Origin: JAVVSK01 sp036654235
Lineage (GTDB): Bacteria > Bacillota > Clostridia > Christensenellales > CAG-138
NCBI GenBank assembly: GCA_036654235.1
Contig: JAVVSK010000003.1
Span: forward strand, 88,640 to 152,639
Direction: 5' to 3'
Length of the DNA: 64,000 nucleotides
Positions 52,866 to 61,321 of the stretch are shown one piece after another. Numbering within the stretch: position 1 is the first letter of the stretch; each line of letters begins with the position of its first letter. The notes beneath the pieces are model-generated. The model was not told the origin of the DNA and ran no database searches. It saw only the letters and a list, made by a program, of their open reading frames with translations. Made by a program: the position numbers and the translations under genes.

Positions 52866-53231
52866 ATGGCTATTGCGAACAATGCGCTTCCGAGACGCGG
52901 AACGACACCCACGCTTACCATCATGACGGATATAGATGTTTCCGAATTTGAATACTGCGAAGTGACTTTTGTGGCTAGACAGCCGGCTAAAAGTTATCCG
53001 CCCGAAACCGCGGTTGTACTTACCAAAACCGCTCCCTATGTGGTGTGCGTAAGAAAGTCGATAATCGTCACGCTTACGCAAGAAGATACTTTGCAACTCG
53101 GAGAAAACAACCCGGATATAGATGCGACTATTGAATTCCAAGTAAGGGCGCGTGATCACACCGGGTCGGCGTTAGCCAGTAATATTATGTTGCTTACGTT
53201 AGGGCGGATTCTGAAAGGCGGCGTTATATGA
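52866..53231 (+). CDS. Small tail-associated protein (BppU N-terminal-like)
   Basis: The product is 121 aa. LPRRGTTPTLTIMTDIDVSE, VTLTQEDTLQL and IMLLTLGRILKGGVI follow the pattern of short beta-sandwich proteins preceding fibre genes in clostridial prophages. There is a weak ribosome binding site. Preceded by a 79-nt gap with a T10 run (near 52840-52849) but no clear hairpin. Confidence 0.6.
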   Translation: MAIANNALPRRGTTPTLTIMTDIDVSEFEYCEVTFVARQPAKSYPPETAVVLTKTAPYVVCVRKSIIVTLTQEDTLQLGENNPDIDATIEFQVRARDHTGSALASNIMLLTLGRILKGGVI

Positions 53232-53232
53232 A

Positions 53233-53478
53233 ATGACATTAGCTACATTAGAGCCATCGTTAAATATATTTACGGCAACCCTATCAATGTGCATAGGCTT
53301 AACGGTTACAAATATCATCATTGATGAAAATAACCGTCTGCAAGCTACACTCTCCGACGGATCGATCCATGATGTAGGATCAATTGACGATATGAAAGAT
53401 ATACAAATGATACTTCAAAAAATAATGGCAATGTTCAAGCCAATTACTCAGGAAGAATTAGACATTATTTTAATTTAG
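53233..53478 (+). CDS. Small phage protein, unknown function
   Basis: The product is 81 aa, starting 1 nt after the preceding stop. NIIIDENNRLQATLSDGSIH followed by a short helical end (KDIQMILQKIMAMFKPI). Not recognised beyond being a typical companion of fibre genes. Confidence 0.55.
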   Translation: MTLATLEPSLNIFTATLSMCIGLTVTNIIIDENNRLQATLSDGSIHDVGSIDDMKDIQMILQKIMAMFKPITQEELDIILI

Positions 53479-53510
53479 CACTAAAAAAAGCAAAGGAGAA
53501 AGTTTTTTAA

Positions 53511-54575
53511 ATGGCAGAACTGAAATTTTTGAGTAAAGACGGCGCAATATACTTTTGGGAGAAGGTAAAAACGTGGGTAACAAGTAAGATGCCCACAAAT
53601 GTTAGCCAATTAAACAACGATGCCGGTTATCTCAAGGCTATAGATTCCATACCCGCATCAAGTACCACCCCAAAAATGAACGGTGTTTCCACAATCGGAA
53701 TTGAAGAGAAATATTCTCGCGGTGACCATGTGCATCCGTCCGATACCACAAAGGTAACTATATCCGCAGGTAAAGGATTATCCACAAATGACTATACGAC
53801 CGATGAAAAAACAAAGCTTGCTACAATAGCCGTTAACGCCAACGCTTATACTCTTCCCGCGGCAACGGTAACGGCACTTGGCGGCGTAAAAGTAGGGGAA
53901 AACATATCCGTAGCGAGCGGCGTTATATCCGTTCCGGAGGCGACGGGTACTATTTCGGGAGTAACTAAAGTAATAGACAACGTAACATCGAGCGACACAA
54001 CAAACGCCGCTTCCGCTAACGCGGTGAGAACCGCCAACGCTACGGCGGTAGCCGTACAGAATACCTTATCAACACATTGCAGCAATGCAACGCACATCAC
54101 GGCGGCTGAACGTACAACGTGGAATGCAAAGAGCACCTTTGATGGTGCTTATGCTTCCTTGACCGGAAAACCGTCCATACCCGCTCTTGCACCAATTATT
54201 GACACGTCAACTACTACTTCCGCAACGCCCAACGCCGTAAAGATTTATGTTGACACCTCCATTTCAACGGCGATAGCAAGCGTCTATAAAGCGGCGGGAA
54301 CAATAACTTTTGCTAATTTACCTAAACCGGATAGGAGTATAGAAGGTTATGTTTATAACGTCAACGATGCTTTTTCAACTACAGCGGCTTTTGTAGAAGG
54401 CCCGGGAAAAGCGCATCCGGCAGGGACTAATATTGTATGCATACAAACAGACATAGGCGGTACAAAATCATATGTGTGGGATGTTATTGGCGGATTTATT
54501 GACATGTCGCCATATATGCGCACATCTGATTTAATACCCTTGACCAACGCCGAAATCGACGCAATATGTGTATAA
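53511..54575 (+). CDS. Tail fibre protein
   Basis: The product is 354 aa, Ala/Thr/Ser-rich and of low complexity, with the phage fibre hallmark IEEKYSRGDHVHPSDTTKV and a GKGLSTNDYTTDEKTKLATI segment. A C-terminal knob (GYVYNVNDAFSTTAAFVEGP) follows. AAAGGAG precedes the ATG. It ends with PLTNAEIDAICV, as do many clostridial fibres. Confidence 0.8.
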   Translation: MAELKFLSKDGAIYFWEKVKTWVTSKMPTNVSQLNNDAGYLKAIDSIPASSTTPKMNGVSTIGIEEKYSRGDHVHPSDTTKVTISAGKGLSTNDYTTDEKTKLATIAVNANAYTLPAATVTALGGVKVGENISVASGVISVPEATGTISGVTKVIDNVTSSDTTNAASANAVRTANATAVAVQNTLSTHCSNATHITAAERTTWNAKSTFDGAYASLTGKPSIPALAPIIDTSTTTSATPNAVKIYVDTSISTAIASVYKAAGTITFANLPKPDRSIEGYVYNVNDAFSTTAAFVEGPGKAHPAGTNIVCIQTDIGGTKSYVWDVIGGFIDMSPYMRTSDLIPLTNAEIDAICV

Positions 54576-54579
54576 GACA

Positions 54580-55044
54580 ATGAATGATTTTTTTATAAAC
54601 CAAAGCGGTTTCGCCCATTTTTGGGCTAAACTTAAGACGCTGCTAAACGATAAGGCAAGCACAACGGAAGTTAAGACTTTGCAAAACAAAACATATGAGC
54701 TAACAGCTCTCGCGCTTAAAGCGGCGTTTCCGAATAACAGAATTATCGTAGACAATATCGGCATGCCTTCCGTTATGGTCTATATTCCGAAATTTAAGAT
54801 TTCGGACGTCATCGCCGGGGGATCTAACAGCGTTCACCCGGCTTTTATCGTAAATGGTGTCGAAAAAGCAGGGATATATATAAGCAAATATCAAAATAAG
54901 GTCGTAAACGAAAGGGCTTACAGCCTTCCCGCCGAAGACCCCGCCGCAATTATAAACTTCGATACTGCTTCAAGTATATGTTCGGCGAAGGGTTCGGGCT
55001 GGCACCTTATGACCAATACGGAATGGGCGGCACTCTCACTATAG
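54580..55044 (+). CDS. Truncated receptor-binding tail protein
   Basis: The product is 154 aa from ATG 54580. The N-terminal anchor (FFINQSGFAHFWAKLKTLLN) is followed by the first part of a formylglycine-enzyme/C-type-lectin-like domain: GMPSVMVYIPKF, HPAFIVNGVEKAGIYISKYQ, SSICSAKGSGWHLMTNTEWA. The frame stops three residues later (55042-55044). In complete homologues this fold continues for well over 100 residues. The stop coincides with the phage/host boundary, so the gene is cut. This lectin-like domain type is also used by phage variable proteins, but no reverse transcriptase or template repeat is present here. Confidence 0.75.
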   Translation: MNDFFINQSGFAHFWAKLKTLLNDKASTTEVKTLQNKTYELTALALKAAFPNNRIIVDNIGMPSVMVYIPKFKISDVIAGGSNSVHPAFIVNGVEKAGIYISKYQNKVVNERAYSLPAEDPAAIINFDTASSICSAKGSGWHLMTNTEWAALSL

Positions 55045-55061
55045 GGTAAAGAAAAAACAGG

Positions 55062-55104
55062 CAAAACAAAAATAGAGAGCGTAAAATCATTTCACACTCT
55101 CTAT
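55062..55104 (-). terminator. Terminator of tRNA-Ala
   Basis: Minus strand: stem ATAGAGAG/CTCTCTAT (55097-55104 and 55072-55079), 17-nt loop, then TTTTTGTTTTG. It marks the first host feature to the right of the prophage. Confidence 0.85.
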
Positions 55105-55164
55105 CTCAATTACAAACCCAAATACATGCTTTACAAAAAACAAGGTGTTCGGATTTGCACTTTT

Positions 55165-55240
55165 TGGTGGAGCATAGGAGACTCGAACTCCTGACATCCA
55201 CACTGCCAGTGTGGCACTCTACCAACTGAGCTAATGCCCC
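55165..55240 (-). tRNA. tRNA-Ala, anticodon GGC
   Basis: 76 nt including encoded CCA. Acceptor arms GGGGCAT/ATGCTCC, D arm TAGCTCAGTTGGTAGAG, anticodon arm CCACA-CTGGCAG-TGTGG (anticodon GGC), T arm AGGAGTTCGAGTCTCCT. It reads GCC/GCU alanine codons. It has its own terminator and lies divergent from the alanyl-tRNA synthetase gene. Confidence 0.97.
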
Positions 55241-55493
55241 ACGGATTTGGTAAAGATTAATTCTTATGTGCTACTGAGACTCCCGAGCAACTTAGACAAA
55301 GCCTCAAAACCGAAACGTATTTTATCACATACTTTTTGATTTGTAAACCCCCAATTTTACTTTTTTTCGCATCTTTTGCGCCCAAAAAATATATTAATAA
55401 AGTTTCCAAGCACTTCCCCATTTAAATTTCTTAGTTGAACTTACTTTGGAAATTTGCTTTTAAAGCAATTTAACCTTATAAAGGTGATTTAGT

Positions 55494-55522
55494 TTGACAC
55501 AATTTGCCGTCTGCGGTATAAT
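55494..55522 (+). promoter_or_regulatory. Promoter of the alaS operon
   Basis: TTGACA (55494-55499), 17-nt spacer, TATAAT (55517-55522): full consensus. The leader of about 50 nt is too short for a T-box. Confidence 0.93.
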
Positions 55523-55577
55523 GCAATATAGTTATATTGTTACTGAGTGGTCATTTGCTGCCGCTTAAAGAGGAAAA

Positions 55578-57362
55578 ATGAAAAATATTACGACCAACGA
55601 GCTTAGAAGGCTCTTCTTAGATTTTTATAGAGAAAAGGGACATGCGATTTTACCGTCGGCATCTATCGTCCCCGAAAACGACCCGTCCGTTTTATTTACG
55701 ACGGCGGGCATGCATCCTTTAGTTCCATATCTTTTAGGAGAAAAACATCCCGCCGGGGAGAGGCTTGCGGATGTTCAAAAATGCATCCGAACAGGCGATA
55801 TAGACGAGGTTGGAGACACTTCGCATTTTACGTTTTTCGAAATGCTCGGCAACTGGTCTCTCGGCGATTATTTTAAAGAGGAGGCTATAGCCTATTCTTT
55901 TGAATTTTTAACAGACGAACGCTGGCTAGGGATAGATAAAGGTAAACTATATTTTACTGTATTCGCCGGAGATGAAGACGCTCCGCGCGATAATGTTGCT
56001 TACGAAACATGGTGCAAGATGGGTGTTGCTAAGGATCATATATTCTTTTTACCAAAAAAGAATAATTGGTGGTTCGCCGGGAACACCGGTCCTTGCGGTC
56101 CCGATACCGAAATGTTCTACGATACGGGCATAGAAAAATGCTGCGACGAATGCAGTCCCGCTTGTTCCTGCGGAAAATACCTTGAAATTTGGAACGATGT
56201 ATTTATGGAATATAATAAAACACCCGAGGGTTTTATCCCCTTAGTGCGAAAAAACGTCGATACGGGTATGGGTCTTGATCGCGTGGTTGCAACACTTCAG
56301 GGTGCAAAGAGCGTTTACGATACCGATGCATTTACGGATATTTTAGCCGTAATATCGAAGCTTTCCGAAAAAAATTATAATGACAATCCTGAAACGATCA
56401 AGGCATTTCGAATCATAGCCGATCATATGCGCTGTGCAACCTTTATTTTAGGGGATGAGCATGGCGTAACCCCCTCTAACCTCGATCAGGGATATATTCT
56501 ACGTAGACTTTTGCGTCGCGCTATTCGCTACGCAATGCAGTTAGGATTCCCCGAAAACAGTCTTTCTGAAGTAGCGGAGGCGGTAGTTGCGCAATATTCA
56601 GTATGCTATCCCGAACTTCAAAAAAACCGAGATAAGATAATAAACGAAATCCGTGCGGAAGAGCTGCGCTTCGAACGCACCCTTAAAAACGGGATGCGTG
56701 AGTTTGAGAAAATAAAGGGCGAATTTAACGGGATTATAGACGGAGCAAATGCATTCAGGCTCTTCGATACCTTTGGCTTTCCAATAGAATTTACCGAAGA
56801 AATGGCTAGGGAGAATGGGCTTACCGTTGATGTTGAAGCTTTTAACGCCGCGTTTTTGAAGCACCGCGAAAAGTCACATGCCGGAGCGGAACAAAAATTT
56901 AAGGGTGGTCTCGCCGATACTTCGGAAGCAACGGCGCGGCTTCATACCGCAACGCATCTTTTACAAGCTGCATTGCGAACCGTTTTAGACGAAAGCGTCG
57001 CACAAAGAGGCTCTAATATAACGACCGAGAGACTTAGATTTGACTTTTCGTTTCCTAGAAAGGTTACTCCCGAGGAGCTTAAGGAAGTTGCGCGTCTTGT
57101 AAATGAGGCTATCGCAGCAGATGTCCCCATAATATGCGAAGAAATGTCACTTGAAAAGGCTAAAGAGAGCGGTGCAACGGGATTATTCGAAAGCAAATAT
57201 GCCGATGTAGTAAAAGTTTATACCATGGGTACGTTTAGTAAAGAAATATGCGGAGGACCCCATGCTAATAGTACGGGTGAGTTAAAGCATTTTGTAATAA
57301 AAAAAGAGGAAGCGTCTAGCGCAGGTGTTAGGCGTATAAAGGCTATTTTAACTGATGAGTGA
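55578..57362 (+). CDS. alaS: Alanyl-tRNA synthetase, short form lacking C-Ala
   Basis: The product is 594 aa instead of the usual 870-880. Class II core: NELRRLFLDFYREKGHAILP, SVLFTTAGMHPLVPYLLG, TGDIDEVGDTSHFTFFEMLG, NWWFAGNTGPCGPDTEMFYD. tRNA-recognition helices follow to about 430. The editing domain is complete: HTATHLLQAAL (HxxxH) and ICGGPHANSTGELKHF (Cys/His), ending GVRRIKAIL. The linker barrel is shortened and the C-terminal DHHA1/C-Ala region is absent without any frameshift downstream, so this is a natural short form. It may be the only AlaRS or a second one. Confidence 0.9.
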   Translation: MKNITTNELRRLFLDFYREKGHAILPSASIVPENDPSVLFTTAGMHPLVPYLLGEKHPAGERLADVQKCIRTGDIDEVGDTSHFTFFEMLGNWSLGDYFKEEAIAYSFEFLTDERWLGIDKGKLYFTVFAGDEDAPRDNVAYETWCKMGVAKDHIFFLPKKNNWWFAGNTGPCGPDTEMFYDTGIEKCCDECSPACSCGKYLEIWNDVFMEYNKTPEGFIPLVRKNVDTGMGLDRVVATLQGAKSVYDTDAFTDILAVISKLSEKNYNDNPETIKAFRIIADHMRCATFILGDEHGVTPSNLDQGYILRRLLRRAIRYAMQLGFPENSLSEVAEAVVAQYSVCYPELQKNRDKIINEIRAEELRFERTLKNGMREFEKIKGEFNGIIDGANAFRLFDTFGFPIEFTEEMARENGLTVDVEAFNAAFLKHREKSHAGAEQKFKGGLADTSEATARLHTATHLLQAALRTVLDESVAQRGSNITTERLRFDFSFPRKVTPEELKEVARLVNEAIAADVPIICEEMSLEKAKESGATGLFESKYADVVKVYTMGTFSKEICGGPHANSTGELKHFVIKKEEASSAGVRRIKAILTDE

Positions 57363-58068
57363 CGGTTTTTTGGAATATGATTGGCATTTTGAAGGTAAAA
57401 GTGCGATTTTCGGCGTGGACATGGGATTGTCCGCGCCTGATTCGTCGCGCCCAATACTTATAAAACTTCAATTTTCTGATTTTAATAGTGAAACCTTAAA
57501 ATCATCCGTTAAACGCAAAACCGAGACGTTTAAAAATAAGTGCACAAAGGTTCTCTCTATGACCTACGCCGGATTCATGGAATACGGCGGAGTTGTTGTT
57601 TATTTTTTCTATGCATCTTCGAAAGCAACTATTTCAAACGTCGAGGAACTTCTAAAAAAGGCACATCTATCCGGATTTACTTGTGATTGTTCGGACGACC
57701 CATCGTGGTTAATATATTTTAAACAGTTATATCCAACTCAGGAAAAATTTCAAACAGAAGAAAACAGAAAGATGATAGCGCTCTATAAAAAGAACGGCGA
57801 TAAGCTCGACGTTCCACGGCGCATCGCTTTTCATGCGTTTTTCCCGACAGAGCCTCTTCGCGTTCTGTTTTCGGAGGAAGCGCGTATAAACGGATATGCG
57901 ATCGGCGAAACCGCCTTTGTTCCCGAATATGAAGAATCGCATGGCGTTTCTGTATATAAGATTTCCCCTTTGAAAAAGCTCGAACTTGATATACTTTCAA
58001 CTGACATTATAAGAATCGCGCGCCGCTATGAGGGCAGACTTATAGGTTGGGATGCGGCGCGAAAATAA
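57355..58068 (+). CDS. DUF695/RraB-like protein
   Basis: The product is 237 aa. The first 125 residues look like DUF695 (FGVDMGLSAPDSSRPILIKL; MEYGGVVVYFFYASS). The C-terminal 90 residues (RRIAFHAFFPTEP.. then IARRYEGRLIGWDAA) resemble the RraB/regulator-of-RNase-E fold. The start overlaps the alaS stop by 8 nt, so it is co-translated. No known link between the two functions; cytosolic. Confidence 0.7.
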   Translation: MSDGFLEYDWHFEGKSAIFGVDMGLSAPDSSRPILIKLQFSDFNSETLKSSVKRKTETFKNKCTKVLSMTYAGFMEYGGVVVYFFYASSKATISNVEELLKKAHLSGFTCDCSDDPSWLIYFKQLYPTQEKFQTEENRKMIALYKKNGDKLDVPRRIAFHAFFPTEPLRVLFSEEARINGYAIGETAFVPEYEESHGVSVYKISPLKKLELDILSTDIIRIARRYEGRLIGWDAARK

Positions 58069-58121
58069 TTTTCCTAAAATTTAGACTAAAAAATATTGCG
58101 GTATCGCACAATTTACAAAGA

Positions 58122-58147
58122 AGCTTCTTTTAGTGGAAGTTTTTTTC
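58122..58147 (+). terminator. Weak terminator after the alaS operon
   Basis: AGCTTC (58122-58127)/GAAGTT (58135-58140 region), 8-nt loop, then TTTTTT. It lies 54 nt beyond the DUF695 gene and abuts the converging ktrA stop. Confidence 0.5.
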
Positions 58148-58814
58148 ATTTTATGCCGGAAGCTAAATTTTCGATTAACGAGAGATCTGTATTTCGCCCA
58201 ATCGTTATTATAACGTCCCCCGTTTGAAATATCATAGCGACATCTATGGCAAGGATTATATGCGCTCCGCGCCTTATCGCGATTATACTCACGTTGTATT
58301 TTTTACGAACATCAAGTTCGAGAAGCGATTGACCAACCCAGCTGAGCGGAACATGCATCTCTTTTATACTGTATTCATCGGAAAGCTCTAAAAAGTCTAT
58401 AACATTTTGCGATATTAGCTGACGCGCAAGTCTCTCGCCGCCATCTTTTTCGGGCTGAACAACCTTATCCGCACCCGTCTTTTCCAGAAGCTTAGCATGA
58501 AGCTCATCCGAAGCTTTCGCTATAAGCATTTTAACCCCTAGTTCCTTACATTGCACGGTCGTAAGTATAGATGCGCGAATATCATGTCCAATACTAACGA
58601 TGACGCAATCAAAATTTCTTATTCCTATTTTCGATAGAACATGTTCATCCGTCGTATCCGCTTCGAGCGCCTGATTAACATCATCCATTATCATTCGTAC
58701 GGCTTCGGGGTCCTTATCGACAGCCATTACCTCGTTCCCGAGCGAATAGAGAGTCCTTGCTAAGGTAGAGCCGAATCGCCCTAAACCGAGTATAGCATAA
58801 GTTTTTTTTATCAT
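58146..58814 (-). CDS. ktrA: Potassium uptake regulatory subunit KtrA/TrkA family
   Basis: The product is 222 aa. RCK-N domain with the Rossmann glycine motif AILGLGRFGSTLARTL and acidic VDKDPEA (NAD/ATP-binding), then an RCK-C domain (about 140-222), the part that binds c-di-AMP in KtrA. It gates the KtrB channel from the cytosol. It lies 11 nt after ktrB. Confidence 0.93.
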   Translation of the reverse strand: MIKKTYAILGLGRFGSTLARTLYSLGNEVMAVDKDPEAVRMIMDDVNQALEADTTDEHVLSKIGIRNFDCVIVSIGHDIRASILTTVQCKELGVKMLIAKASDELHAKLLEKTGADKVVQPEKDGGERLARQLISQNVIDFLELSDEYSIKEMHVPLSWVGQSLLELDVRKKYNVSIIAIRRGAHIILAIDVAMIFQTGDVIITIGRNTDLSLIENLASGIK

Positions 58815-58825
58815 AAAACAGCTCC

Positions 58826-60202
58826 TTAACCCACCAAAATTTCTTCGGATGGATATTTTATTATAGCAATATCTTTTTTCCGCGCGCCCAAAATAAGGGC
58901 GAGCGTTAATAGTCCAACCCGTCCGCCAAACATAGTAAGACAGAGTAATATTTTAGACGCGTCCGCCAGCGATGTCGTTATACCGACGGACAATCCCGTA
59001 GTACTCATAGCCGAAATTACCTCGAAAGCTATATCGGTACTTTTAATATTTGTTTCAGTTTCAATTACGCATATAATTAGCGTTATAAGCATGACAAAAG
59101 TCATAGCAAGAAGCAAAACGCAAAAAGAGCGTTTTATAATGTCGTCATTGATTTTACGCCCAAAAACATGCAACGCTTGACGGTTTCGAATTATAGTATA
59201 AGACTGAAGAACTAAAACTGCAAATGTTACTGTCTTTATACCGCCGCCCGTGCTGGCGGGAGACGCGCCTATAAACATCAGAATCATAGTCAGCGTTTTG
59301 GATGCCTGCGTAAGAGAATTCTGTCCCACCGCGTCAAAACCAGCTGTGCGCGGCGTTATGCTTTGGAAAAAGCTGGCAACTACCCTTTTCCCGAACGGAA
59401 GCTGCGCAAAAGTATCGGGGTTACTTGATTCGAGTAGGAGAAAGAGAATTGCGCCCCCGAGAATAAGTATCCCGGTAGTTAAAACAGCCAATTTTGTATG
59501 TAATGAAAGGCGATTTTTTTTATGAGTAAGGATTTCGCCCAATACCGCAAAACCCAATCCCCCCAATACAATAAGGGACATTACAACGGTGAGGACAAAA
59601 GGATCACCCGAAAAATTCAGCATAGAGGAATTTGTTGCGAATATATCAAGTCCGGCGTTACAAAAGGCCGATATGCTTGTGAATATGGATACCCATGCAC
59701 CCCTCACCACCCCATACATTGGGATGAACCTAATCATAAGAAGAAACGCGCCGATAAGCTCTATAGAAAAAGTCAGCTTTACCGCTGTTAAGCAGAGTTT
59801 TATCATTCCTTGAAGACGGCTTTGTCCGAAGCTTTCGGCTATTGTCATTCGGTCATGTAGGGAAACCTTTTTACCGAGAAACATAAAGAGCGTCGTAGCT
59901 ATAGCCATAAAGCCCAGCCCGCCCAATTGTATAAGTAAAACCATGACTATTTGACCAAATAGAGTGAGTGCGGAGCCGGGATCTATAACCGTAAGCCCCG
60001 TCACACAAACAGAAGTCGTAGCCGAAAATAAGCTTTCAACAAAGGTTAGCGGCGCTCCGGTCGATGAAAAGGGGAGCATAAGAAGTATCGTTCCTATAGC
60101 TATTATAGAAAAAAAGCCCAATGGAAGTATCGCTATCGGTCTCATGCCTTTTCTGGGCTTTTTTATATTATTTCTAGTTTTAAAAAACAATTTCTGTTGC
60201 AT
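58826..60202 (-). CDS. ktrB: Potassium transporter membrane subunit KtrB
   Basis: The product is 458 aa with about 8-10 membrane helices and four P-loop-like repeats whose selectivity glycines are visible: TTSVCVTGLTVID, SAFCNAGLDI, ITPRTAGFDAV, and MSTTGLSVGI. It forms Na+- or H+-linked K+ uptake with KtrA. TTAGGAG lies upstream of the ATG. It has its own promoter and a leader of about 115 nt. Confidence 0.93.
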   Translation of the reverse strand: MQQKLFFKTRNNIKKPRKGMRPIAILPLGFFSIIAIGTILLMLPFSSTGAPLTFVESLFSATTSVCVTGLTVIDPGSALTLFGQIVMVLLIQLGGLGFMAIATTLFMFLGKKVSLHDRMTIAESFGQSRLQGMIKLCLTAVKLTFSIELIGAFLLMIRFIPMYGVVRGAWVSIFTSISAFCNAGLDIFATNSSMLNFSGDPFVLTVVMSLIVLGGLGFAVLGEILTHKKNRLSLHTKLAVLTTGILILGGAILFLLLESSNPDTFAQLPFGKRVVASFFQSITPRTAGFDAVGQNSLTQASKTLTMILMFIGASPASTGGGIKTVTFAVLVLQSYTIIRNRQALHVFGRKINDDIIKRSFCVLLLAMTFVMLITLIICVIETETNIKSTDIAFEVISAMSTTGLSVGITTSLADASKILLCLTMFGGRVGLLTLALILGARKKDIAIIKYPSEEILVG

Positions 60203-60317
60203 TTTACTCCTAATTAATATTTAGGGGGGACGCCCCGACAATCAAAAGCTACTTTTGTAATTCATTTGTTCCCGCTGTAAGGCGCAAAAACCAAACCCGG
60301 CTTCGACCGCTTGAACA
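60203..60317 (-). promoter_or_regulatory. Long structured leader of ktrB-ktrA, unassigned
   Basis: About 115 transcribed nt, GC-rich relative to the flanks. Includes a GGGG-CGT-CCCC mini-hairpin just before the Shine-Dalgarno, and GCGGTCGAAGCCGGG and GCGCCTTACAGCGGGAAC upstream. Potassium transporters of Bacillota are often preceded by c-di-AMP (ydaO) riboswitches, but the conserved ydaO core was not recognised here. Left as a candidate cis-regulatory RNA. The remainder of the 420-nt intergenic region to 60634 is AT-rich with nothing recognised. Confidence 0.4.
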
Positions 60318-60323
60318 GACGAC

Positions 60324-60352
60324 AGTATACTCCTAATCTGTAAATATTTCAA
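60324..60352 (-). promoter_or_regulatory. Promoter of ktrB-ktrA
   Basis: TTGAAA (60347-60352), 17-nt spacer, TATACT (60324-60329), minus strand. Confidence 0.85.
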
Positions 60353-60634
60353 CTGTAATTTTAATGTTTTCGTATAAAAAAATATATGGGAAAGCATAGT
60401 TTTTATATTTGCTCACAGTTCATTAATGGCAAGGCATTTTTTTGTAGGCAGATTTATATTTTTATAATCTTTATTTTTGCTGTGCATCTTTTTAAAACGT
60501 TCCATTTATATATAAGGTTTTTTCGTCGCCACTGTGAAGATTGAGCAAAGATTCATTTTAGCTGTTTAAAAAGGCGAAATTTTGTGCTAATATAGAATTG
60601 GATTTTACCATTATACGGTTTTGTGAGGTTTATT

Positions 60635-61318
60635 ATGAGTCAAACTAAAATTTTGATTGCGGACGACGATAAGATCGTTCATGAATCATTGGGAATTTAT
60701 CTGAAATCCGAAGGATTTACTCCTGTAGATGTCTTTGACGGGAAACAGGCTATCGAAAGTTTAACGCCGGAAATAGCTCTTTGCGTTCTCGACATTATGA
60801 TGCCCGAGATGTCCGGTATAGAGGTCTGTAAAGAAATCAGGAAAGTCTCCCGCCTTCCCGTTATAATGTTGACGGCGAAGGGCGAGGAAATTGACCGGAT
60901 AATCGGTCTTGAACTTGGAGCTGACGATTATATAGTTAAGCCTTTCAGCCCGCGCGAGGTCGTTGCGCGTATTAAGGCCGTCCTTAGAAGAACCGCTGAG
61001 CAGGATGTTAATGACGAACGTATCGTATCTGTCGGAGGGCTATCTATCGACCTAAGCAGATATACCGTTACACTCTTCGGCGAGACCGTAGTTTGTACCC
61101 CTAAGGAGATCGAAATTTTGCATATGCTTGCATCAAACCCGGGACAAGTCTTTTCGCGTGAACAGCTTTTAACGAAAGTTTGGGGCTATGAATTCGCCGG
61201 AGAAACTCGAACCGTAGATACGCATATAAAACGAATCCGTGCAAAGCTTGAAAATCCTGCGTTTAAATGGGCGATAAAAACGATATACGGAGTCGGCTAT
61301 AAATTTGAGGCTCAATAA
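60635..61318 (+). CDS. PhoB/OmpR-family response regulator
   Basis: The product is 227 aa from ATG 60635 (GAGGTT 6 nt upstream). Receiver: LIADDD and phospho-acceptor Asp53 in CVLDIMMPEMSG, KPFSPREV. The winged helix ends TIYGVGYKFE. It is co-transcribed with the kinase 3 nt downstream. Confidence 0.94.
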   Translation: MSQTKILIADDDKIVHESLGIYLKSEGFTPVDVFDGKQAIESLTPEIALCVLDIMMPEMSGIEVCKEIRKVSRLPVIMLTAKGEEIDRIIGLELGADDYIVKPFSPREVVARIKAVLRRTAEQDVNDERIVSVGGLSIDLSRYTVTLFGETVVCTPKEIEILHMLASNPGQVFSREQLLTKVWGYEFAGETRTVDTHIKRIRAKLENPAFKWAIKTIYGVGYKFEAQ

Positions 61319-61321
61319 TTT

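Larger units (their letters stand above)
26214..55060. mobile_element. Integrated siphovirus-like prophage, probably defective
   Basis: The span is bounded left by a sharp change from AT-rich decayed DNA to GC-richer phage DNA at about 26214. On the right it ends at the transition from a broken fibre gene (stop at 55044) to the terminator of host tRNA-Ala (55062-55104). It holds serine integrase, repressor, replication, packaging, head, tail and fibre genes in canonical order. No holin or endolysin is found. Two early regulators are broken. No convincing direct repeat was found at the ends, as expected if a serine integrase used a very short core or if the right end was deleted. Confidence 0.85.

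Noticed and set aside
54580..55044. Diversity-generating retroelement acting on the lectin-like fibre domain
   Set aside because: The domain type is suggestive, but no reverse transcriptase gene and no template repeat copy of the 3' region were seen, and the variable part itself is missing.
55523..55577. T-box upstream of alaS
   Set aside because: The leader is only about 50 nt, with no specifier loop or T-box sequence.
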